From contig JADANN010000415.1 of NCBI GenBank assembly GCA_018806985.1, positions 558,001-622,000 of the forward strand: a DNA stretch of 64,000 nucleotides, in the 5' to 3' direction. The notes under the pieces are model-generated. The model did not search any database and was not told the DNA's origin. It saw nothing but the letters and a program-made list of their open reading frames with translations. The stretch comes from Angiostrongylus vasorum. Taxonomy: Eukaryota; Nematoda; Chromadorea; Rhabditida; Metastrongylidae. Position 1 is the first letter of the stretch; each line of letters starts with the position of its first letter. This document shows, piece after piece, positions 1-11,390 of this stretch. The position numbers and the translations under genes were made by a program.

Positions 1-195
1 TCGCGTCCTATAAGAATGAACAATGGTTAACTGCTAGACAGACCTTCTTGTAACTGCAAACTGATTTCTCTCAATTACCTTTCACACTTAAGTGGTAGTT
101 TCATCGTCTCCACTCCTATTATTTTAAAATAAAAGACATCGAAGTAAATTTTGAAAAAAGCAATTGGTTTGCAATAAAACACTGCGCTGTACAAC

Positions 196-452
196 CACAA
201 CGATGCTGAGATATTTGCAAAACTCCGGACCGCAGGTGTCTGCGGTGGGGAACTAACGCGCTATTACCCTTTCCGGGGAACCAACGCGCTCACCACCATC
301 TGGTCCTTCGCTTCGCCTGTCTCTCAGCTAGTTCTATCGATCAGTGCCATCAGCAATCATCCGTCAACGGAAAGGGTAATAGCGCGTTCGTTCCCCACCG
401 CAGACACTTGCGGCCCGGAGTTATGCAAATATCTCAGCATAGTTGTAATTGT
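196..452. mobile_element. Foldback (SINE3-type) palindrome
   Basis: Left arm GCTGAGATATTTGCAAAAC at 204 and CGCTATTACCCTTTCCGG; right arm GAAAGGGTAATAGCGCG and ATGCAAATATCTCAGC at 423-438. Sits just 3' of SLC13 copy 0 exon 2. Confidence 0.75.
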
Positions 453-549
453 ATTTCTCATAACCACCTGCCGTTAAACTTGTAGTAGGCAGGAAACAAA
501 AAAAATTAACCCTGTGTTGTTTTAAATATGTATGAGCAAGAAGACCCAC

Positions 550-699
550 GTTCATAAACTGCTGAGCGACAGCTTTGCAAGTCATCACTCCTGTCAGAGG
601 AAAGACAACAGCTGGAAACATAGCGGTGACCGGCAGCGGTAGTACTTCCGTTATCCAGTACACGCCCATCAAACAGACACAGAAAGCACATCGTAATTC
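550..699 (-). CDS. SLC13 copy 0, coding exon 2 (only visible exon)
   Basis: 150 bp, phase 0 to 0, encoding ELRCAFCVCLMGVYWITEVL, then PLPVTAMFPAVVFPLTGVMT and CKAVAQQFMN. Exon length and edges match copies A and B exactly. The acceptor is CTTCAAG and the donor GTGGGT. Exons 3-13 of this gene should lie at lower coordinates, outside the window. I could not find its first exon at higher coordinates. Confidence 0.85.
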
Positions 700-1064
700 C
701 TTGAAGAGGATAATAACATTCGACTGTGAATAGTAAGACCTAACAAGAGCTATAACGGGAGAGGAATTAGGCTTCTCATTTCTTAGACAGACAGTTTCGA
801 CTTTGCTAGCAGCTGTGGTAGTTCTCCTTGGTATTGTAAAAATCACTTACAGCACATAAACCCCTAGAAAGTGCTTAAAGCCACGCAACCCATTCGTGAT
901 ACACTATGAACCGGACTCCACTAAGTATCGTAGAAGTCATTAGATGCACATTTGGCCTAATTAACGATCTATCAAGTTGGTCTTTCCGTTTTTTGAGACA
1001 GGTGAGGTACAAATTTTATCATCCTTGAAGGAATGGAGAACTCAATTGGACCTTTTACCACCTG

Positions 1065-1320
1065 TTACATTTTGTACGACCCGTCACTACAGCTACTGTG
1101 CGGACCTCACCACTTCTCACATTCGATTCGTTTCCTCGCATTCATCCTCACAGTGGTTTTCGAATAGTTCGCATTGTATTTCTGCTCCCGCTTGAAGATT
1201 TCTTCTTCTTTATGAATGTCGTAGTTTGCTCGTCGAGTCGATTCTCCTTGCAGACTTGGAGATAAGCGAGCTAAGGTGCTCCCGATATGGATTGGGGGAG
1301 AGCGTTATGGAGGCATTCCA
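1065..1320 (-). mobile_element. SINE2 3' part
   Basis: Reverse-orientation body: CTACTGTGCGGACCTCACCA, CTTCTCACATTCGATTCGTT, matching 28780-28960. Confidence 0.6.
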
Positions 1321-1744
1321 ATCAGGACGTCGTTTTCTTATGGACTACATCACTAACCACTACGTATCGAGCTCTGTTCTCCGGCTGCTATATTTTATCG
1401 TAAACTATCTAATGAATTGAGCTGTTTGAGATCCCTTGATGGAGGATCGTGTGCTACCGAAATAATGGATAATATGGTAAAAGTGCTTGTGTTGTACAGT
1501 GGTTACAAGTACCAAATTTACATGTGGACCTTAATTCGATTGTTTTACAATCCGTGCCGTTCATTGGAAAGTCAGTACCACACTTGTCTAGAAGGGCAGA
1601 AACACTGACGCACCTTTGTTGTATAGAACAAAGATGCGTCCGATAACTCGTACTATGCTTCGAATGCAGATGAATGCCTGGTGCATCTTTTTAGGGGATC
1701 AAGGCTTAAAGCTTAACCTTTTATTGTCCCATTATACTTACTTA

Positions 1745-2110
1745 GATAATTGGATGGCTCGTCTTTACCTTTTGCTCGGAATGTTACTGGCTTAGCCCTT
1801 GTCGTTCCCTGGAGACCCCAAGTCAGCCTAGCCAAAGTCTGCTCCATGTCTTCACCTCCGTAGGGAAGTCACCATCCTTGTGGATGAGAGGGAGATTTGC
1901 CATCATGCGACTGTTTTGATACCAAGACAATGTACTGTTGGTCTACTCTTAGCTTGGCTTCCTGATGGAAACGCCGGACTCCTTCTCAGCTTGGAGGCCG
2001 GATTGGTGGGATGAATACTCTCGCTGTACATCTCAGTCCGACACTCAGAAACAGCTAAGAGCCACGACGAGGTGGGAAGCCATTGGGAGGATTGCCCTTC
2101 TATGGAAAGG
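1745..2110 (+). repeat. Second copy of the 375-bp unknown element
   Basis: Aligns with 51461-51838: GATGAGAGGGAGATTTGCCA, GACTCCTTCTCAGCTTGGAG, CCATTGGGAGGA. The open stretch here (1965-2228) is not supported as a gene. Confidence 0.55.
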
Positions 2111-2513
2111 AAAACTTTGTTGTCTTTCTAGGCTAAACCTCGACAAAAATTATGTCCACTTCTCATCAGTGCGTTGTTTTTATTTTTCATTTTTTTATTA
2201 TAAACACTGCCAGTACAACAGTGGTTGACTAATGGCTTTCAGTGTTGGACCAGAAATAAACACAGCGACAGAAGCCATTGATCAAATTCTTTAACAGGTA
2301 TGGGAGCAAATTCGCTTGATATCGGTTTAAATTGTCATGCACTTATCGTATTTATCTATAGATCTCCAATTAATAAGCAAATATTTGTCCTCTTCAGTCA
2401 CAGAATCATAAAGTCAACTTTTCGTGCTAAAAACCACTTCGAAACAACGTCTAAGAAATGAAACATAAAAATCGATTCAAACCGCTGTTAACCCACCTTT
2501 TTGTCAGAAACCA

Positions 2514-2750
2514 CTAAAGGACTAAAAAATAAGTGGTGTCACCAACAGCACAAGTGTCCTTCTCCAAATACGGAGCAGTCGTAGTAAAATTTGAAAATTT
2601 GTGAGCTGAAACAATGGTGTGTTCATAATGATTAAGGCCATCGACACATAGTGACTTCAAGAATTTCACAAGTGCATCGTGGTCTCCGTGATCAGAGAAC
2701 CTGATAGTTTGATGTTCATCTTCCATCTCGGGGTTTTTTAAACGGATCAT
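2514..2750 (-). CDS. Unidentified gene, candidate terminal exon
   Basis: 237 bp from a TTCAAAAG acceptor to a TAG stop, phase 0. It reads MIRLKNPEMEDEHQTIRFSD, then HGDHDALVKFLKSLCVDGLN, HYEHTIVSAHKFSNFTTTAP and YLEKDTCAVGDTTYFLVL. It could follow the exon at 5372-5535 across an intron that contains RTE debris. Soluble, mixed-charge, no membrane segment. Family unknown to me. An internal donor (GTGACA) would make it shorter. Confidence 0.35.
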   Translation of the reverse strand: MIRLKNPEMEDEHQTIRFSDHGDHDALVKFLKSLCVDGLNHYEHTIVSAHKFSNFTTTAPYLEKDTCAVGDTTYFLVL

Positions 2751-3082
2751 CTTTTGAACGAAAATTACAAGGAAAGAAAAGGAGCAGAAAGTCAAACTGA
2801 TGGCTTTCTGTTACAGTCACTATAATGTACGACTACCGTGTGCGTTTAATAAAGTACAGAGCAAAAGAGCACCATAGTGGAAGAATCATGAAAAAAGACG
2901 GCGAGCATTATCTCTGAGACATACATAGAAGCTTCAACGGACGTGGAAATTTTTTATTAACCCCTACACAACGTCTTAAGATTTCCTCTCTAAGAATAGG
3001 CGGCGAATCCTTCAGAACAATAGCAAATGCCCAGACTAGTGAAACGTAAGTTTAAACAGAAGCAATCAGCAATTGGAATAGA

Positions 3083-5130
3083 ATGACCCACGATAATTTG
3101 AACTGCATGAGCATCCATAGAGTTGCAATTGAAAACATGAAGAGAGACAGGGCTCCAGAACAGGACAATATCAACGCCGATTTCCTTGGAGCTGGTGGCC
3201 ACAAATCAAATGTACTTTTCACGACCGAAATAGCATCTTACGTTCAGAAGGAGAAAACTCTAGGCAGATGGAGGACGTGGCGCAGGTCATCCGACTGAAG
3301 AAGGGTGGAAGTCCTCTATGTAACAGGCCGTCACAAATGCTTGTTGAGTGTACTCTACGAGTTCTTTATGAAAATTATTCTTATTCACTTATCAAATGAC
3401 ATGGACGCGGAAGAATCCGTTGAGAAAAAAAAGGTTCAGATAGGATTCTGCTGCGCGGACTTCAAGCAAGCCGTGCTGCCATTCGTAGAAGTCCGCCAGG
3501 TGTGCCATCCATCTTTTGTTCTAACCTTCATCTGCTAGGAAAAAGGAGTCTGCGAGTTCTGAAACGAATGCAATCTTATTAGCGCTCTTCAACCAAGAAG
3601 GAATCTATCCTGTATACAAACACTAGTTGACTGTTATTGGAACTCCAGTAGGAATATGCAGCTTTTTCAGCAACCTCTCATCATACCCTTAGAAAAAGGG
3701 AGTTCGAAAAGGTCACACAATATCTCTAAAGCTGTCTTGTGCCGCAGTGCAGTGAATAACGAAGTCACTTGATTGGGACGAGAAAAGCACGCATATTGAC
3801 GGACGAGGATCAAATCTTCGTTGCGTGGATGAAATCGCTATTTTCTGAAGGAGTACCAGTGAAACATCACCAGTATTACCACCTGCATCACTTGTAATCC
3901 CTACTGATCTTTGAGTTACTCGAGCGGGCGCCAGTAAATATTCCATTTCCCTTTTGCGTGCAAGAGTACCTCTTGGGTTCTGCTTGCTCTAGGGATTCTT
4001 GTATCACCATAATTTCCTTCTAAGCTTTTCGTGAAGAACTCTGATCATCGGGTCGGTGGTCTTCCTTACAGTACGTTTGACATACCGAGACCAGTCACTA
4101 ATCCACCCGTTGTCGTTCACACGCATTACGTGTCCGGCCCACCTTCGACTGTTTGGCGTATGGAACGGCATCTTTGGTTCTTGATCGTTGGCTCAGGTCG
4201 GAGCTTCGGATGCCCTTCCCTTGCTTGTGTGACACGTGATACTCTTAGCATCGTCCTTTCGACTGCGCGTTCAATAACGCTGAGTGATTTTTTCATCCTG
4301 CTTAAGCAGCGACCAAGTTTCTGACGCATATATTGAAGCAGGAAGTATAGTTGAGCGGAAAAGATGGGCACGGAGTCGGATGTTCTTTGTTCTGTTCACT
4401 ATATCCCTCGACTCCTTTGAAAGCTCCCCAAGCCGCTCGTTTCCTTCAGCTCTACTGTGGAGCTAAGTCGTTCATCATATTGATTTCCCAACCTAGATAG
4501 ACGTAACTGGAACATTCGGAGATATTCGTTCCGTTGTTCGTGAATGGAGCGTAGTTACCAGTCCATTCCTTATGGATCGTTTCCATGAGATTTAGTCGAA
4601 GACTATTTTTTTCACAGCTTTTATCAAATTCGGCAAGCATTCGTTCCGCTTGCTCAATATTTGGTGTTATAAAAAAGATGTCATTAAGAAAGCCAAGATG
4701 GGGTAATCGCCAACTATCGATTTTTTTAAAAGAGCTCAATGATGCAGGAAAAAGACTGGATTACGCACAAATAGACAAGGACCCAGTTCACGAAAGAAAT
4801 CCATAGTGTGAAGGCGAACAAATCTAACTACATGGTTCTCTGATTACAGAGACTACCCTGTAGATGTATCTTGAACGTTCAATAAACATGGAAAACAACA
4901 TGAGGGAGAAATTAGACAGTAGAAGGAGTGCAGATTTGGCAGCAATGGGATCTTGGGATCTGTCAAAGAAAGCACTGACCAACCACCGAGTTCAAAGTTT
5001 TGCGCTCTCCTTCTTAATTAATCAGTCTTCCCATCGTTCTGTTATGCAGCAGAAACATGGGTCGATACTTCAACCACGTGGTCATTTTCCACATATCAAT
5101 TTTGCAGGAAGCCTATTTGATCAAGCTTTT
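3083..5130 (+). mobile_element. RTE-type LINE fragment (first subfamily), split by a second RTE
   Basis: The left part, 3083 to about 3880, carries VAIENMKRDRAPEQDNINAD and decayed RT. The right part, about 4725-5130, carries [20 protein letters not shown]. Both align with the plus-strand element at 60.2-61.3 kb. The piece between them is a minus-strand RTE of the other subfamily. Confidence 0.75.
3880..4730 (-). mobile_element. RTE-type LINE 3' fragment nested in another RTE
   Basis: The minus strand encodes [40 protein letters not shown] and [20 protein letters not shown], typical of the second RTE subfamily here (compare 55.8-56.3 kb). Frame breaks throughout. Confidence 0.75.
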
Positions 5131-5371
5131 CAGAGGTAAGTAATGGTGAGTAAGCTAACCAGTAACACTTTATTAAGGATGGAAAAAAAATGTAATTGAT
5201 TATTGTTTCAAAGATTAGTTTTTTAGAATCGGGTTGTGTTTTCTAGCAAGGTGATGCTACTAAGGCGCAATGAATCGTAGTCGATGTGTAGGAGTCAAAG
5301 AAAGTACGAGACATAGCTGCATACATTTTCTTTTCCCAAATCATTTCTGTGGAAGTACCTTCGTCACATAC

Positions 5372-5535
5372 CTCGTATCTCACCACTTCAACGGCTTGTT
5401 TCCCATCCACCGATGGACATGTTTCGCTACTGATTTCTTCAATGCCACGTATAACAAGATCCTCTGATTCATGTTCTTTAAACGTTCCCTTTACGAGTAC
5501 CTTCTTTCGAGGTAACAACAGTGCCAAACATATTT
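5372..5535 (-). CDS. Unidentified gene, candidate internal exon
   Basis: 164 bp bounded by a TATTTCAG acceptor and a GAG|GTATGT donor, both strong nematode splice signals. It reads ICLALLLPRKKVLVKGTFKE, then HESEDLVIRGIEEISSETCP and SVDGKQAVEVVRYE. The frame stays open past the donor for another 40 residues, so it could instead be longer or terminal. Its end phase (0) fits the exon at 2514-2750. I do not recognise the family. The composition looks coding, unlike the repeat ORFs nearby. Confidence 0.4.
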
Positions 5536-6582
5536 CTGAAATAATAGATCTCATTCGATTATTACTGGTTATTTATTAGGCTTAACAGTTCAGTAATACT
5601 AAAGCGGTATCGAGAGGCTTTGCTAGAAATCATCGGCTGTTCTCCTACTCGTCACTATTGTCAGGATCACCGCAAACAAATATAGTTAGGTTTTTTTCAA
5701 AACCAGTTGCGACAAAGATTAACATTTTACTGCCTTGAAAAAAGTGAAACATGGTGGTTCCGAAATGACTAGGCAATTGGCTTACACGTTATTGGTGGTA
5801 GAAGCTACCATGGTCATTTTTTTTGCACGGCGCTCCTCATTTTCAATTCATCAACAGCTTTCTGTTGTAATAATGTTAGCGGCGAATATAACGATTACCA
5901 CTGGGATAATGAATTAAGAAGGCACGGCCTCTTAGCTTCCATTTTTAAAATAAGGGGATCGGGAAGTGAAATAATGGAAAAAAATTTGTCCGGTGATTTC
6001 CTTGACGGAAGACGATTTCAGCAAAGGGAAACAGAACCTTTCTATTCATAAAAAAATCTGTCTTGAAGCATTATTTGTTTATGTTTTCTCCGTTCTGTTT
6101 TTCTACTCTACGCTGAAAAAAAGAAGAAAGTCGGCATTTCGCATGGAAAAAAAATTCGTTAGAATGACCATGCCTTCCACTTTTAGTTGCTTTTGTGCAG
6201 CAGGGACGACTGCCATGCAAGACTACCTGACCGGTTGAAGCTTTCACGAGGGTTTTGATGTCTTTTTCTTAAGAAGTCTTGCAATTCGTAGATTTCCAGT
6301 AGGCGAAAGATGGTTCTCCAACTAGAACTGCACTGGGTCGATAGACCATTTTTTCATATAACAACATAACAGATCTCATATTACTCATTAAACATAAACT
6401 AACATATAACTCATTAAACATATTACCGGTGAAACGATTTTATTGGATTGGACATCAAGAAGCGAAGCTGATGCAGAAATTGCTGAACACGTAACGCTAG
6501 GACTGGTGTTTCGAGAAAGGCATGATAATTTCTTGATCGCTGCAGGACGTGAAGTGTGGGAACCTTTAGTTTTTCAAAAACA

Positions 6583-6760
6583 GTGATGATGAGACATTTG
6601 CAAAACTCAGAACTCAGCCCGGATTCGAGCCCGTAATCCCCCGCCCTGGTTTCACGTATTACCCACTGCACCACCGACGCACTTGCTTCATTTTTCTCTC
6701 AGCCAATTTTTTACTCTAACGGTGCCATTATCACCTGTCAACGGGAATGATCTGAGCAGC
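6583..6760 (-). repeat. tRNA-like repeat related to SINE3
   Basis: Minus strand: GTCGGTGGTGCAGTGGGTA (A-box-like), GGGCTCGAATCCGGG (B-box-like), then GTTTTGCAAATGTCTC, the SINE3 end. It has the clearest tRNA-like promoter boxes in the SINE3 group. Confidence 0.55.
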
Positions 6761-7129
6761 GCAAATGGGAGTGGAACCAACTTAAGCTGAGGGTGCAGTG
6801 GAAATCACAGTGTTTAAGCTTTTTATTTGCTGCCTATTACTTTTCCTGGCAAGACATTGCGTGGAATAGAGCCGCAATAATGCTGAGGTATTTGCGAAAC
6901 TCACAAAGCCTTCCCAAAAAAAAAGCAATGGCAGTAAATAAAGAGTTAAACCTTGCGGCTTTCTAACAGTTTGATTCATCACCTTATACGCACACATAAT
7001 TTCAACACAATTTTGTCCTTCGCAATTTTAAATGTCTTGTGTTGAAGTCTTGTGTTGAAATTTCCACAAAAAAATGAGAAAAAAAACAAAGTAGGTATCC
7101 TTAGCCGACCCTTCATTCCGAATGAAATA

Positions 7130-9650
7130 AGCATCACCTGAATTACTTGTTGTACCTTTGGTGGTCGAGTGACTTGAGCGTCTTTAGTAAATCTTCCATT
7201 TTTCGCTGTCGTGTGTAAGAGCAACCCTGTGGGTTCTGCTCGCTCTAGGAAGGCGTTTAGCATCATATCTTTCTTTTGGCGTTTTCACGAAGTACTCTAA
7301 CCATCGATTAGGTGGTCTTCAAGCAGTAGGTTTAACACTGCGAGAAATCCAGTCACCAATAGCTCTTGTCCATCGGTTGTCGTCCATATGCGTTACGTCT
7401 CCAGCCCACCACTTCTTTGGTGTGCAGAGCGACATCATTGATTTGTGATCGTTGATGCATCGGACCCTTCCTTCACTTGCCTAGTACGAGATATTCCCAA
7501 TGCCGTGCTTCCAATTTCGTTTTCTATAAAGCTGAGTGATCTTTCATCATGTTTACGTAGAGACCAGGTTTTTGTTGTATCGAGCGAGAATCGTGAAGTA
7601 GGAAAGTTGGGGACGAAATCGAGTGTTCTTCTTCGCTTCGCAACATCCATAATGCTTCTCAAAAGTCGCTAGCTTCCCCCTGCTGAACTGTGGAGCTAAA
7701 TCTTCCATTATGTTGATTTTCCACCTGGACAGAGGATTCGAAGATATTCGTTTCGTTGAGCATCAATGCGCTGTACGAAGTTATTGCTTTCTCACTGAAA
7801 ATTATCTTCCTGATATTTAGTCGGTGACCAATCTTTCCACAGGCATCATCTAAGCCGACAAGCATTCGTTCCTCTGGTTAATGTTTCGTGTTATAAGAGC
7901 GATGTCGTCATAAAAGCGAATACACCATTACAGTGTTGGAGTGGCATTCTGGAGGGTGGCGACAGATTATTCTTGCGTGATGCTATAGCCCTTCCTTATC
8001 GCTCTTTTGACGTCGATGTTAGTATTGTTGTAGAATGGTGATATTTTTGCTGCGGAATTTTTTATGTAGATCAGGAAGATCCTTTATATGCTGACTAGGA
8101 ACTCCCTGGCGGTCCACGTTTTCTACGAATGCTTCTGTCTCTATGAGTCAAAAGCGTCACTCCATCCGTCCAGCGTCCAACGTGAGATGGAGCGGTCTCT
8201 TGTACCCACACGACACTTCAATCAGCTCTAAATCATGTGCATGCGATCTATCGCATTGAATCTTTTGCGAAACCTTCCTTATTCACATGGCGCTCCTTTG
8301 TCTAGTGTTCTCTCCATCCTGTTTAAAATGGCCGGAATGAAAAGGTTGTAGACCACAGACACAAAGCAAACTGGGCGATGGTTGCCCATATCGCGGACGT
8401 CAGCGCTTTTGAACAATAGCACAGTCTTTCTGGTCTTCCACTAAATGGGGACTTTGCATTCTAACAGGTAATGTGTGAAGAGCCGAGTCAATCTGTTGAT
8501 AAGGACTAGCAAAATGTTCTTGAAATGCCTAAGTCTTAGTTATATCCGGATGTGGTGTTGTTCGATTCTTTACCGACGAAATGCATACCGAATTTCGGAA
8601 AGAAGAACCGGTAGCATGACATCTCCATCCTCTTAGATTCCATACGAGGGCAAGAGGAAGTGGCTATTGAAGAGGTCCGAATAGTGACAGTGAGTAGTAT
8701 TCTCCATTGCATTTTTGGAGGCTGTAACTGTTCCGTTTGGGCTTTCGAGAACAACCATTTTGGTCCTGTATTGGTGAATTCTTGGTGGGCTTTACGAATG
8801 CTTTTTCCACCCTCTGCAGCTTCGACCATAACTAGTGCTGTTCTCTCTTTAAGACCTTCTTTTGAGGACTCTTCGTGTTGTTTTGCAAGTTAGGACATAA
8901 GTTAGTAGTTGCTTGCAGTTTGCGATATTTCACGCTGGTGTACCAGCTCGAGTGTTTTGAAGCCAGACATCTCTTGGTGACTTTCGAACTCTCAGGTTTC
9001 ATAGCACTAACGTGAAGATGTTGAATAAGACGATCGTATTCCCTCGTCGATGTTATTGAGAACGGCGTCTTTTCAACAGTCGACCTGAACTGAATAGATC
9101 CTAATTTATGGTGATTTTGGGACTTCGTTTTTTGAATTTAGCGGCTTCTTCTCCTTTCCGCGAAGAATAGAATCTGGCACAGAGGCAGTGGTCCGATCCC
9201 ATGTAAAATGTTGGAACAACTGCGAAATCGCTTGGGCAAAACCTTGTATTTGCTATGATGTGGTCTATTTCGTTATGGTACTCTCCAATGGGGAGACTCC
9301 CATGTCCAGCGTTGAGGGTGGAGCTTCTAGAATTGCGAGTTATCATGGATGATCTTGGTCGCCATGATAAACTCAGATGGCCGCTCACCCTACTTGTTCC
9401 ATTCTGATCGGTGGGTCCTTATATAATGTTCATCAGACGTTCTTCTGGGTCCATTCTCACCGTTAGAGTCTCTAATAACGACCTTAAAGAATTCATGGTC
9501 TCCTCTGTAGAGTTTTTACTTGTCCATATAGACTCTTCGAATTCGTCTTTCGTCAGAGCTTGATACCGTTCCGTAGATGGCAAAGATTGTCAAAGCTGGT
9601 ATCTATCTACATTTCTTCGAAGGTAACCTCTAATAGTTCCCAGGATCGAC
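7130..9650 (-). mobile_element. RTE-type LINE, second subfamily, decayed, minus strand
   Basis: Reading 5' to 3' on the minus strand: endonuclease end at about 9100-9390 ([40 protein letters not shown]), RT start near 8280-8380 (GNHRPVCFVSVVYNLF), then 7435-7865 (CGKIGHRLNIRK; TWSLRKHDERSLSFIENEIG). Many frame breaks. It fills this stretch; I see no host gene inside it. Confidence 0.8.
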
Positions 9651-9870
9651 TTTCTGTTAGCCTCGGCATTGGAGTATGAATGCGTCGTTTTCTTGTTCAG
9701 CAATCGCGAGGTTGTTAAACAGCATACATTTACTTCCATAGAAAAAACAATACAATACAACAGTAGCTGACGTTTCGGCAGTATCGCCTTCTTCAGAGCC
9801 GCTTTTTTTACGTGCCTTCCAATGAGGAAGATTAGAACAGCTGATTATAGTCGCATAAGGTTGATGAGTA
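9650..9870 (-). mobile_element. PLE terminal fragment with intact-looking hammerhead
   Basis: The minus strand shows a hammerhead-like motif followed by the conserved PLE end near 9651 (reverse of GACTTTCTGTTAGCCTCGG). It is flanked on the left by the decayed RTE. Same subtype as 44340-44646. Confidence 0.65.
9766..9800 (-). ncRNA. Hammerhead-like ribozyme motif, best copy
   Basis: Minus strand: GGCT, core CTGAAGA, stem-loop AGGCGATACTGCC, core GAAA, then CGTC and AGC. Stem I GCT/AGC pairs fully. ACGT between GAAA and the cleavage C is self-complementary, so helix III would form only between two copies. Hammerheads are known in PLE terminal repeats. Activity is inferred only. Confidence 0.6.
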
Positions 9871-9974
9871 ATCACCGTAGCTCACGTAAGTACATCTATG
9901 AAAGGCGCACTAAGTTCCAGTTATCGCATATCATTATGTAAAAAGATAATTGACGGCTCATAAAAAGTACTAGA

Positions 9975-10255
9975 TACGCATGTAAAGCAGTGGTCGTAGG
10001 CGCCCTGCAATACACATGGGATCGATCCCGGAGCCCCTGGCTCACCAAGCCCCTCGATCTCTCTGGGGTCGGCAAATTTGTACCGTACATGTCTGGAGGA
10101 TAGCAGCATTGCCTCGATACATCGGTTGGCCACCGCTACTCATTGTAGACGCCAGATATGCATTCATTCACTTCCAACGATGCATAACGAAGTCGAATGC
10201 ATGGAGCATGCCTCAGAGATTGATCAACGCCAAGAGCTTCATCCTTTTTATCATT
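9975..10255 (+). mobile_element. tRNA-derived SINE1
   Basis: GCAGTGGTCGTAGGCGCCC head, GGGATCGATCCC B-box, TCTGGGGTCGGCAAATTTG middle, CATCCTTTTT tail. Confidence 0.8.
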
Positions 10256-10259
10256 TACT

Positions 10260-11390
10260 GTTCGTTATGAGCCGGCATGTTCTGGTTTAAGGTTTAAATG
10301 GTCTATTATTTCTCGACCAGATGCTTTGCATACATTCTTAAGGGGAATCATCTGAAGTCAACAATACAAATCTGACCCGCAGGCAAAGTTTGTGCGATGA
10401 GTTTTAGGGAAGAAAGTACCTGTTTCGGTACCCTCTGCTTCCTGCGAATTCCTGCTTCTAATATGAGACAAAATGGACAATAGCTATCATTCTTAAGAAC
10501 ACACCAAAATGGAAATCATAGAATATAAAAAGTACTTGCTGAATACTACAGTGTAGTCGAAGTAATCGCCCAACGAAGAAGGTAGGTTAACGACGTCGAA
10601 GTACTGGTGAAGATATTTGTAGAAATGAGTGAAGGTGACCTTAAACGGGTATTTGTACTAACCTGATGCTGGTGCTTATCATTATAAGCATTAAACGCAA
10701 ACGTCATTTAGCCAGTGTTGCTGTGAATCGCTAGGTTTGATTCTACTTGGCTACTGTGATATACTGTGATATTTCTTTCAATCAGTAGTTTTTTTGCTAC
10801 TTCGATGCTACATCATCACCAAATTTGTGCGTCTCCTGCTTATCTAGTCATGTCACTAGTTTCGCAAACTTCAACTTTTTTGTTTCCTCCACTTTGTCTA
10901 TTTTTCCACAGATAGTTGAGGCTGCGAATTCCTCAGCAATCATACGTGGATAATTGGGTGGCAACAATCGCAGATGTTCTAACATGCAGTGAAGTTTCTT
11001 TTTGTTTGAAAAGGATTTACTGTTTCCTTCTTTCGCATATTCGTCCACAGAAGGTTGCTGAGTTAGTTCTTCAGATTGGGGAACTAGTGATCATCAAGCT
11101 ACAGGTGGTAGTCCTATAGGCACGTATACTATGCGGCAATGTTAAGGCGGTAGAGTGTGGGCAGCCTAACTTTTGTGCCTTTTCATCGGCTTAACTTCGT
11201 CATTTTTTGCAGAAATAGGTTTTTTTAATTTATTAACCGTAAAAAGCTACCCTTTTCCTCAGGTATTCTTAGTTACTTCTATGAGTCGCCTTCGCAGCGT
11301 GCAAGTATTTCTTTTATTCGCTCCACTCTCTTACAACCATCATTTAAAGAAGTGATCCAGAGCTTTTTAGATCAGGGGTGTTTCCGAAGG
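10260..11390. other. Spacer with no supported gene
   Basis: AT-rich. A 66-codon minus-strand open stretch at 10848-11048 has coding-like composition but no clear splice sites. Confidence 0.5.

Noticed and set aside
5735..5917. Hydrophobic 60-codon plus-strand frame that could suggest a membrane segment
   Set aside because: Isolated, no splice context, no conserved motif.
10848..11048. 66-codon minus-strand frame with coding-like composition
   Set aside because: No convincing splice sites, no recognised family, and upstream continuation has stops; too weak to call.
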